In this document: positions 57,527 to 64,000 of the stretch, piece by piece | Numbering within the stretch: the stretch's first letter is position 1 | How the letters are laid out: each line of letters begins with the position of its first letter | Assembly (NCBI GenBank): GCA_947497065.1 | Contig: CANMEQ010000003.1 | Location: forward strand, 248,001-312,000 | Origin: an uncultured Paracoccaceae bacterium | GTDB taxonomy: Bacteria > Pseudomonadota > Alphaproteobacteria > Rhodobacterales > Rhodobacteraceae | Length of the DNA stretch: 64,000 nt | Direction: 5' to 3' | The notes under the pieces: model-generated | What the model was told of the DNA's origin: nothing | Seen by the model: the letters and a program-made list of their open reading frames with translations, nothing else | Database searches by the model: none | Position numbers and translations under genes: made by a program

Positions 57527-60156
57527 TCGGCGGCCTCTTTCACGTTCGCGCTGCGCAGGATGTCTGTCAGCTCTGGCTTACATGATCCGCAGTTTGTGCC
57601 CGCTTGTAAAGCCGCGCCGAGCGCATCGACCGTGAGAAGGTTTTGATCCTCGATTGCGGCGAGGATGGTGTTGAGGCCCACGTTGAAGCACGAGCAGACG
57701 GTTGGGCCGGGATCCGGTTGGTCCACGGGGGGACGACCGGTGAGCATGGGCACAGCGTCGCCGCCCACGGCCAGCGCGAGGTAGTCGCGTGACACCGCGA
57801 TCGGGTCGCGCGATGTGAACAGCGCTGCGAGGCATTGGCCGTCGTGCGACAAAACAATGCGCGCGCCGCCGCGCTTGGGGTCGATGACAGAGCTGATGTC
57901 TGCGTCTGGCAGATCAAACAGGCTGCGCGCATAGGCTTCCCAATCGGCGATCTCGGTGCTTCCGGCCAATTCCATGCGCACACCGGCGGTGGTGCGCGCC
58001 TGGGCCCAGTAAGGCAGGTCCGGACGGATCGGGGTTTGGCTGACCGCAAAGCCGTACCATGCCGCATCAAAACGTTCGACGGCCACGGGCATGGCTTTGG
58101 TTTCGGGCTGGCCTGACACGGGGTCGACATTGCCGGTGATGACCGCATCGATGCGGCCCGAGGGGGCGGTTTCGCCGGTCCAGTGGATGGGCGCGAAGAC
58201 TTGGCCACGGGCAACGGCATCGGTGATGCGCGCCCGCAGGATCGATCCGCCATGGCCGCTGGACACTTTGATCAGGTCTGCCGCGGCGATGCCAAGATCG
58301 GCGGCATCTGTCGGATGAATATCGAGGTAGGGTTCGGCCAAGTGGGATGACAGGCGCGGCGACAGGGCCGTGCGGGTCATGGTGTGCCACTGGTCGCGGT
58401 TGCGGCCTGTGTTGAGGATGAAAGGTGCCTCGGCACTGGGTTGTGCTGCGGGCGCACGGTGGGTGACAGGCAAGAGTTTTGCCTTACCATCCGCGTGGAA
58501 GAATGCGCCGTCGGCGAAGAACCGGCCGCCTTGACGGGTGTCGGTGATGGGCCAGCGGGTGGGTTCCATCGCGTCGTAAGCCGCGGTGTCGATGTCTTTG
58601 AGGGCGGAAATGTCGAAATCTTTGCCGAAATCGCCCGCGATCTGCGACAGGGCGGCGTATTCGCGGAAGATATCGGCGGGGCCCTCGTAGGTGAAGGCCT
58701 CGGCCCAGCCCATACGTTTGCCGACTTCTGCCAGATGCCACCAATCGGGGCGTGCTTGGCCAAAGGCGGGCAGCACGCTGCGTTGGCGGCTGATGGTGCG
58801 GTCGGTGTTGGTTACTGTGCCGCTTTTTTCCGCCCAGCCCGACGCAGGCAGAACAACATCGGCGATGCGTGCTGTGTCTGTCTGGTCGGTGATGTCGCTG
58901 ACGACAACGAAAGGACAATTTTCGATGGCGGCGCGGACATTATCGGCTTCGGGCAGTGTGACGGCGGGGTTCGTGTGCATCACCCACAGGGCTTTGATGC
59001 GCCCGTCGGCCACGGCGTTAAACATATCGACCGCTTTGAGGCCTGCGGCATCAGGGATCACCGCAGGGGCGTTCCAATAGGTTTTAACGGCGGCGCGGTG
59101 GGCTTCGTTTTCCAGATCAAGGTGGCAGGCCAGCATATTGGCCAAGCCGCCCACTTCGCGGCCCCCCATGGCGTTGGGTTGGCCGGTGACGGAGAACGGG
59201 CCGCAGCCCGGTGTGCCGATGCGCCCTGCGGCGAGGTGGCAATTGAGGATCGCGTTGACCTTGTCTGCGCCGGATGTGGATTGGTTCACGCCTTGGGAAT
59301 AGATCGTCACGACCCGTTCGTTTTCGATCCACATGTCGCAGAAGGCTTTGATGTCGTCCTCGGTCAGGCCCGTTGGGGCGCCGTCGGCTTGGGCGGCGGC
59401 AAGGGCGGCCTCAAAGCCGTTTGTGTTGGTCAAAAAGTCTGCGTTCACGGCGCCGCGTGCTGCGATTTCGGTCAGCAGGCGGTTGAACAGCGGCACGTCG
59501 GCCCCCGGTGCGATGGGCAAATGCAGGTCGGCCATATCGCACGACGCGGTGCGGCGCGGATCGATGACGATGATTTTGGTGCCGCGCGTTTCGCGGGCGC
59601 GCAGGATGCGCTGGTACAAGATCGGGTGACACCAGGCGAGGTTGGACCCTGTGAGCACAATCAAATCGGCTTCGTCCAGATCTTCGTAGGTGCCCGGCAC
59701 GGTGTCGGTGCCGAAGGCGCGTTTGTGGCCTGCCACGGACGAGGCCATGCACAGACGGGAATTTGTGTCGATGTTGGCCGAGCCGATGAAGCCCTTCATC
59801 AGCTTGTTGGCGACGTAGTAATCTTCGGTCAGCAATTGACCGGAGACATAGAAGGCAACGCTGTCGGGACCGTGATCTTTGATGGTTTGCACGAACCGGC
59901 CAGCCACCAGATCGAGGGCATCATCCCATGTGACACCTGTGCCAAAGGCACGCGGGCCAGCCAGACGGGTTTCAACGCCCATGGTTTCGCCCAGCGCCGA
60001 GCCTTTGGAACAGAGTTTGCCGAAATTCGCCGGGTGATCGGGATCGCCCGAGACGGTCAGCCCCCCCTGCCCGTCTTCGCGCAGAAGAACACCACAGCCG
60101 ACCCCGCAATAGGGGCAGGTTGAGCGGATGGCGGGGGGAAGGCTGACGTCTTTCAT
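57523..60156 (-). CDS. nasA: Assimilatory nitrate reductase catalytic subunit
   Basis: An 877-residue molybdopterin enzyme. The N-terminal [4Fe-4S] site is STCPYCGVGCGVLL with a later FGKLCSKGS. Bis-MGD domains include LTGSNLAWCHPILYQRI near residue 172 and GRIGTPGCGPFSVTGQPNAMGGREVGGLANML near 310. A C-terminal BFD-like [2Fe-2S] domain (about residues 815-865) has VCSCFNVGLNTILAAI and NCGSCKPEL. It reduces nitrate to nitrite in the cytoplasm. It shares one base with the nirD stop (TAATG) and overlaps the next gene by 4 bases. Confidence 0.95.
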   Translation of the reverse strand: MKDVSLPPAIRSTCPYCGVGCGVLLREDGQGGLTVSGDPDHPANFGKLCSKGSALGETMGVETRLAGPRAFGTGVTWDDALDLVAGRFVQTIKDHGPDSVAFYVSGQLLTEDYYVANKLMKGFIGSANIDTNSRLCMASSVAGHKRAFGTDTVPGTYEDLDEADLIVLTGSNLAWCHPILYQRILRARETRGTKIIVIDPRRTASCDMADLHLPIAPGADVPLFNRLLTEIAARGAVNADFLTNTNGFEAALAAAQADGAPTGLTEDDIKAFCDMWIENERVVTIYSQGVNQSTSGADKVNAILNCHLAAGRIGTPGCGPFSVTGQPNAMGGREVGGLANMLACHLDLENEAHRAAVKTYWNAPAVIPDAAGLKAVDMFNAVADGRIKALWVMHTNPAVTLPEADNVRAAIENCPFVVVSDITDQTDTARIADVVLPASGWAEKSGTVTNTDRTISRQRSVLPAFGQARPDWWHLAEVGKRMGWAEAFTYEGPADIFREYAALSQIAGDFGKDFDISALKDIDTAAYDAMEPTRWPITDTRQGGRFFADGAFFHADGKAKLLPVTHRAPAAQPSAEAPFILNTGRNRDQWHTMTRTALSPRLSSHLAEPYLDIHPTDAADLGIAAADLIKVSSGHGGSILRARITDAVARGQVFAPIHWTGETAPSGRIDAVITGNVDPVSGQPETKAMPVAVERFDAAWYGFAVSQTPIRPDLPYWAQARTTAGVRMELAGSTEIADWEAYARSLFDLPDADISSVIDPKRGGARIVLSHDGQCLAALFTSRDPIAVSRDYLALAVGGDAVPMLTGRPPVDQPDPGPTVCSCFNVGLNTILAAIEDQNLLTVDALGAALQAGTNCGSCKPELTDILRSANVKEAAE

Positions 60157-60488
60157 TAGGCGGCGGTCCGGCGCGACACGGCTTCGCCGTCCAGCATGAT
60201 CCGCGTGCCGTCGACGCGAACCGGATAGGTCGGGATGGAGCCTTCGTCGGCGCCCTGTGCCTGACCTGTGTTCAGGTCAAACACCCAGTTGTGCAACGGG
60301 CAGGTGACGGACTGGCCGTGCACGATGCCTTCGGACAAGGGCCCCTGTTTGTGCGGGCACGTGTCAGACACGGCAAACACTTCGTCGGGGGCCGTGCGGA
60401 ACACCGCGATGCAGCCGACTTGGGTTTTGACAATCCGCGCACCGCGCAGGGGGATGTCGTTGATGTCGCCGATGTCGATCCAGCTCAT
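60156..60488 (-). CDS. nirD: Nitrite reductase small subunit NirD (Rieske-type)
   Basis: A 110-residue Rieske-fold protein starting MSWIDIGDINDIPLRGARIV. It has both iron-sulfur ligand motifs, CPHKQGPL near residue 46 and CPLHNWVFDLNTG near residue 66, so a [2Fe-2S] cluster is likely. It is the partner of NirB in cytoplasmic NADH-nitrite reductase. ATGA overlap with nirB and TAATG with nasA place it in one coupled operon. Confidence 0.93.
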   Translation of the reverse strand: MSWIDIGDINDIPLRGARIVKTQVGCIAVFRTAPDEVFAVSDTCPHKQGPLSEGIVHGQSVTCPLHNWVFDLNTGQAQGADEGSIPTYPVRVDGTRIMLDGEAVSRRTAA

Positions 60489-62923
60489 TCTGCTGCCTCC
60501 AAGGTCAGGTCCGCCATTGGCGCGTATTTGTCGGCTTTCGCTTCGACGTGATCCGCCCATGGGTCGTGGTTGTAGATGGTCTGGGACAGTTCAAACCGTG
60601 CGGCGAGCGCTTTGCGGTTTTCAAGGTCATCGACGACTTGTTCGACGATCCAATCCATGCCGACCTTGCCCAACCATTTGTAGATACGATCAAGGTATTT
60701 CGCACCTTCACGGTAGAGTTGGGTGACGGCCAAAACGACTTCGATCGCGTCTTCTTCGGTGGGCACAGAGCACATCAATTCGGTTTCTTTGACGTCCATA
60801 CCAGCCGCGCCACCGATAGAGATCTGATAGCCAGAGTCGACGCAAACGATGCCGATGTCTTTGCAGGTGGCTTCGGCGCAGTTGCGTGGACAACCGGAGA
60901 CGCCGAGTTTCAGTTTATGCGGGGTCCAAGCGCCGTGCAGGATTTTCTCCAGCTTGATGCCAAGGCCGGTGCTGTCTTGGGTGCCAAAGCGGCAGTGGTC
61001 GGTGCCCACACAGGTTTTCACCGTGCGCAGACCTTTGGAATAGGCGTAGCCGGACACCATGCCCGCCTTGTTCAGATCGTCCCAGATGTTGGGCAGATCT
61101 TCGCCTTTGACGCCCAACAAATCGATCCGCTGACCGCCGGTGACTTTGACCGTGGGCACATCGTATTTGTCCGCGGCATCGGCGATGGCGCGCAGCTCGG
61201 CAGGTGTGGTGACCCCGCCCCACATCCGTGGCACGACGGAATATGTACCGTCTTTCTGGATGTTGGCGTGTTTGCGTTCGTTCACGAAACGCGACTGTGG
61301 ATCGTCTTTGTATTCCAGCGGCCAATCGGCCAGCAGGTAGTAGTTGATCGCAGGGCGGCACACGTGACAGCCGTTGCGGGTTTTCCAACCCAGTTCCTGC
61401 CAGACCGCTTCTTGGGATTGCAGCGGCATGGATTTGATCAGGCGGCGCACGTCTTCGTGGGTGTGATCGGTGCAGCCACAGATTGATTGCGCGGCAGGCA
61501 TTTTGAATTCGTCACCCAAGGTGACCTGCAAAACCTGTTCCACAAGGCCGGTACAGGTGCCGCAAGATGCGGAGGCTTTGGTGGTGGATTTGATCGCGCC
61601 CAAATCGGTTGCGCCAGCTGCGATGGCATCGACGATGGTTTGTTTGGAAATGCCGTTGCAACCGCAGATTTCTGCCTCAGGCGGCAATGCTGCAACGGCT
61701 GAGAGCGGGTCCGACGCTTCTCCACCTTGGTAGGCTGGCCCGAAGATGAGCATTTCGCGCATCTCGTCGATGTCAGTCTCGTCTTTGATCAGCTGGAAGA
61801 ACCAGTTGCCGTCGGCCACATCGCCGTACATCACAGCGCCGACCAGCTTGTTGCCTTCGATCACGAGACGTTTGTAAACGCCGCGCGAGGGGTCGCGGAA
61901 CACGATGTCTTCGCGGTTTTCGCCTTCGGCAAAATCCCCTGCGGAGAAGAGGTCACAGCCGGTGACTTTCAGTTTTGTGGAGAGGGTTTTCTGCACGAAT
62001 GCGGCCTCTTCGCCCAGCAGGGTTTGACCCAGCACTTTGGCTTGGTCGTAAAGCGGAGCGACCAGCCCGAAGACCGCCCCGTCGTGTTCGACACATTCGC
62101 CAACCGCGTAAACATCGGTTGCGGAGGTGAGCATCTGGTCATCCACGTGGATCCCGCGACCCACGGCCAAACCCGCCTCTTTGGCGAGCGCTGTGTTGGG
62201 GCGGATGCCCACGGCCATGACCAACAAATCACACGGCAATTCGGTGCCGTCATCCAGCATCAGCGCTTTGACTTTACCGTCTTCGCCCACGATTTCTTTG
62301 GAGTTGGCTTGCAGCTTGATCGTGATGCCTTTGCCTTCGAGGGATTTGCGCAACAGGTAGCCTGCGGCCTCGTCCAATTGACGCTCCATCAGGTGGCCCA
62401 TGATGTGCACAACCGTCACCTCGACGCCACGTGCGGCCATGCCTGCGGCGGCTTCGAGACCCAACAAGCCACCGCCGATGACGACAACCTTGTTACCCTC
62501 ACCCATGGACATCATGCGTTCCGTGTCTTCGAGATCGCGGTAGGCGATGACGCCATCCAGATCGTGACCGGGCAGCGGGATAATGAATGGCTCGGAGCCT
62601 GTGCCGAAGATCAGCTTGTCGTAGGCCACGTCGCCGTTGGCGCCTTTGACGATCTTGGCGTCGCGGTCGATTTCGGTGACTTTTTCACCAAAGCGGCAAG
62701 TGATGCCACGGTCCGCATACCACGCGTCATCGTGGGTCACGATGTCTTCGTAGGTTTGGTCGCCCGCCAAAACAGGCGAGAGCATGATGCGGTTATAGTT
62801 GCCGCGCGGTTCGGCGTTGAACAACGTGATGTCGAACTGTTCAGGGGCCGCTTCGGTCAGGGTTTCGAGCACACGGCCAGAGGCCATGCCCGCGCCGATG
62901 ACGACGATTTTTTGTTTGGTCAT
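60485..62923 (-). CDS. nirB: NAD(P)H-dependent nitrite reductase large subunit NirB
   Basis: An 812-residue siroheme enzyme reducing nitrite to ammonium. The FAD motif KIVVIGAGMASGR begins at residue 4 and the NAD motif KVVVIGGGLLGLEAAAGMAARG near 145. A BFD-like [2Fe-2S] domain lies near 415-470 (ICGCNGISKQTIVDAI; SASCGTCTGLVEQ). Siroheme/[4Fe-4S] ligands are in TCVGTDHCRFGTQDSTGLG and SGCPRNCAEATCKDIG near residues 635-690. Start 62923 gives normal length. It depends on cysG (siroheme) downstream. Confidence 0.96.
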   Translation of the reverse strand: MTKQKIVVIGAGMASGRVLETLTEAAPEQFDITLFNAEPRGNYNRIMLSPVLAGDQTYEDIVTHDDAWYADRGITCRFGEKVTEIDRDAKIVKGANGDVAYDKLIFGTGSEPFIIPLPGHDLDGVIAYRDLEDTERMMSMGEGNKVVVIGGGLLGLEAAAGMAARGVEVTVVHIMGHLMERQLDEAAGYLLRKSLEGKGITIKLQANSKEIVGEDGKVKALMLDDGTELPCDLLVMAVGIRPNTALAKEAGLAVGRGIHVDDQMLTSATDVYAVGECVEHDGAVFGLVAPLYDQAKVLGQTLLGEEAAFVQKTLSTKLKVTGCDLFSAGDFAEGENREDIVFRDPSRGVYKRLVIEGNKLVGAVMYGDVADGNWFFQLIKDETDIDEMREMLIFGPAYQGGEASDPLSAVAALPPEAEICGCNGISKQTIVDAIAAGATDLGAIKSTTKASASCGTCTGLVEQVLQVTLGDEFKMPAAQSICGCTDHTHEDVRRLIKSMPLQSQEAVWQELGWKTRNGCHVCRPAINYYLLADWPLEYKDDPQSRFVNERKHANIQKDGTYSVVPRMWGGVTTPAELRAIADAADKYDVPTVKVTGGQRIDLLGVKGEDLPNIWDDLNKAGMVSGYAYSKGLRTVKTCVGTDHCRFGTQDSTGLGIKLEKILHGAWTPHKLKLGVSGCPRNCAEATCKDIGIVCVDSGYQISIGGAAGMDVKETELMCSVPTEEDAIEVVLAVTQLYREGAKYLDRIYKWLGKVGMDWIVEQVVDDLENRKALAARFELSQTIYNHDPWADHVEAKADKYAPMADLTLEAAE

Positions 62924-62928
62924 TTTTC

Positions 62929-63342
62929 TTATTCTCCGTAGGCGGCAGAAATCATCGCGCCGGACAAAGCCCCATAGGCCCCGATCCAAGCATCACGAGT
63001 GGGGACGTCGAAATCGTCGCCCAGACCTTTTTCCAAGGTCCGGATCAACGATGCGCCCACCTTCTCGTAGTCTTCCGCTTTCACTCCATACTCCACGTGG
63101 CGCACGGCCAGATCCCCTGCCACGGGCAGGATTTTATCCATGTCCCGCAGGCCGTTCACGACAACCCCAAGGGTGGCCATCAACTGGCTGCCCTGTTTGG
63201 TCATATCCGTGTTGGCGAAATAGGGTTTCACCTCTGGGGCTGTTTCAAACAGGTCGGCGTAGAAGATTTCTGCCGCCGCGTCTTTGATTGGTACGACTTT
63301 GGCAAAACTGGATTGGATTAATGAAATGTCAGCGTCATTCAT
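62929..63342 (-). CDS. Single-domain globin
   Basis: A 137-residue globin of the bacterial hemoglobin type. SSFAKVVPIKDAAAEIFYADLFETAPEVKPYF covers helices A-C with the B/C-region Phe and Pro; the proximal His is in DLAVRHVEYGVKAEDYEKVG near residue 80; helix H ends WIGAYGALSGAMISAAYG. It is 5 bases upstream of nirB in the nitrate operon. Similar placements suggest handling nitric oxide formed during nitrite reduction, or sustaining redox balance; this is inferred from context. Confidence 0.88.
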   Translation of the reverse strand: MNDADISLIQSSFAKVVPIKDAAAEIFYADLFETAPEVKPYFANTDMTKQGSQLMATLGVVVNGLRDMDKILPVAGDLAVRHVEYGVKAEDYEKVGASLIRTLEKGLGDDFDVPTRDAWIGAYGALSGAMISAAYGE

Positions 63343-63347
63343 GACGA

Positions 63348-64000
63348 TTACTCCGCTGCGATGGCTGGTTTAGCTTTCGGTTTGGGCTTCGCGCCGTGCT
63401 CGTATTCTTCGAGGAAATCGAGCACGTCTTGACGGTATTTGTAGTAATCTGGGTGCTCCAGCAGCGCCTTGCGCGACCGGGGGCGTGGCAGGTCAACATC
63501 GACAATTTTACCGATGGTGGCCTGTGGGCCGTTGGTCATCATCACCACGCGGTCGGCCAGCAAAATGGCTTCGTCCACGTCGTGGGTCACGCAGATCGCG
63601 GTCACCTTGGTGCGTTCCCAGACTTCCATCAGCACCTCTTGCAGTTCCCACCGTGTGAGACTGTCGAGCATGCCGAACGGTTCATCCAAAAGCAGCAGTT
63701 TGGGCGAGAGAGAGAACGCACGGGCGATGCCCACACGTTGCTTCATGCCGTTGGACATTTCAGAGGCTGATTTATCCATCGCATCGGCCAGGCCCACACG
63801 TTCGAGGTAGTATTCCACCACGTCTTGGCGTTCAGCCTGTGAGGCTTTGGGGTAGACCTTATCCACGCCAATCGCGCAGTTTTCACGGGCTGTGAGCCAC
63901 GGGAAAAGGTTGGGGGATTGGAACACAACCGCGCGTTCTGGATCGGCGCCTTCAACGTGGAAACCATCAAGGCGGATCGCGCCTTTGGAGATTTCATTGA
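63348..64000 (-). CDS. nrtD: Nitrate ABC transporter ATP-binding protein, N-terminus outside window
   Basis: The frame is open to the right edge. Visible are GAIRLDGFHVEGADPERAVVFQSPNLFPWLTARENCAIGVD (Q-loop), the signature MSNGMKQRVGIARAF, Walker B LLLLDEPFGMLDSLTRWELQE, and a Lys/Pro/Ala-rich tail. Walker A is not in the window. It belongs to the NrtC/NrtD/CmpD/TauB group; adjacency to globin-nirBD-nasA-cysG supports nitrate/nitrite uptake. It ends 5 bases before the globin start. Confidence 0.88.
   Translation of the reverse strand, partial: NEISKGAIRLDGFHVEGADPERAVVFQSPNLFPWLTARENCAIGVDKVYPKASQAERQDVVEYYLERVGLADAMDKSASEMSNGMKQRVGIARAFSLSPKLLLLDEPFGMLDSLTRWELQEVLMEVWERTKVTAICVTHDVDEAILLADRVVMMTNGPQATIGKIVDVDLPRPRSRKALLEHPDYYKYRQDVLDFLEEYEHGAKPKPKAKPAIAAE

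Noticed and set aside
58384-60123. A 579-codon open frame antisense to nasA, with similar frames antisense to cysG (55772-57469) and nirB (61727-62941)
   Set aside because: All are shadows of real genes, without ribosome sites or family motifs.

Overview
The window reads as chromosome of a marine-type alphaproteobacterium of the order Rhodobacterales (Roseobacter group). The basis is the gene order sdhCDA / mch / mcl2 / mdh / sucCD / sucAB / lpd, an ethylmalonyl-CoA pathway signature, a TRAP transporter, a six-gene Mrp antiporter with fused A/B subunits, and moderately high GC. Species is not called. One tRNA gene (Ala, GGC) is present. I saw no rRNA, insertion sequence, prophage or CRISPR array.

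Layout. 1-4102 (minus): the start of sdhA, then sdhD and sdhC, with an operon upstream holding mcl2, nnrU-like, DUF1737 and mch (malyl-CoA thioesterase and mesaconyl-CoA hydratase of the ethylmalonyl-CoA pathway). 4312-5378: a small secreted protein and a TauE/SafE exporter. 5606-18179 (plus): mdh, a pyruvyl-transferase-like gene, then sucC, a sulfotransferase-like gene, sucD, sucA, sucB, two accessory genes, a MAPEG protein and lpd. 18363-21208: a TerB-domain membrane protein, an FCD-type GntR regulator, a YgjP-like metallopeptidase, a TIGR02300 protein and tRNA-Ala. 21446-24511: a ZrgA-like zinc uptake cluster preceded by a Zur-like palindrome. 24732-27646: TRAP transporter. 27702-29919 (minus): a secreted hydrolase and a YghU-type glutathione transferase. 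30070-35981 (minus): the Mrp Na+/H+ antiporter. 36135-47270: reductive pyrimidine catabolism (preT, preA, rutR, N-carbamoyl-beta-alanine amidohydrolase, dihydropyrimidinase and an NMT1-type ABC transporter), with an excellent RutR operator. 47401-51962 (minus): an MDR oxidoreductase and a taurine-type ABC transporter with an unusual permease. 52263-55122 (minus): 5-oxoprolinase pxpABC and methylglyoxal synthase. 55193-64000 (minus): nitrate/nitrite assimilation (nitrate ABC ATPase, globin, nirB, nirD, nasA, TrpD2-like, cysG).

The most connected observation is regulatory. A 10-bp palindrome, TGTGATCACA, occurs as pairs with exactly 20 bp between centres upstream of both sdhC and sucC. It occurs again directly upstream of the FCD-GntR gene that closes the TCA gene block. 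This suggests an autoregulated local TCA-cycle regulator; binding is inferred, not shown. Other points are: unrelated genes inserted inside the suc operon, one flanked by an 11-bp copy of the sucB 3' end; an eightfold 9-bp tandem repeat encoding a His/Asp metal-binding tract; a gene whose best start is an ACG codon, below a structured leader; and an ABC permease carrying a cadherin-like periplasmic insertion. No wholly new multi-gene system could be demonstrated from sequence alone.
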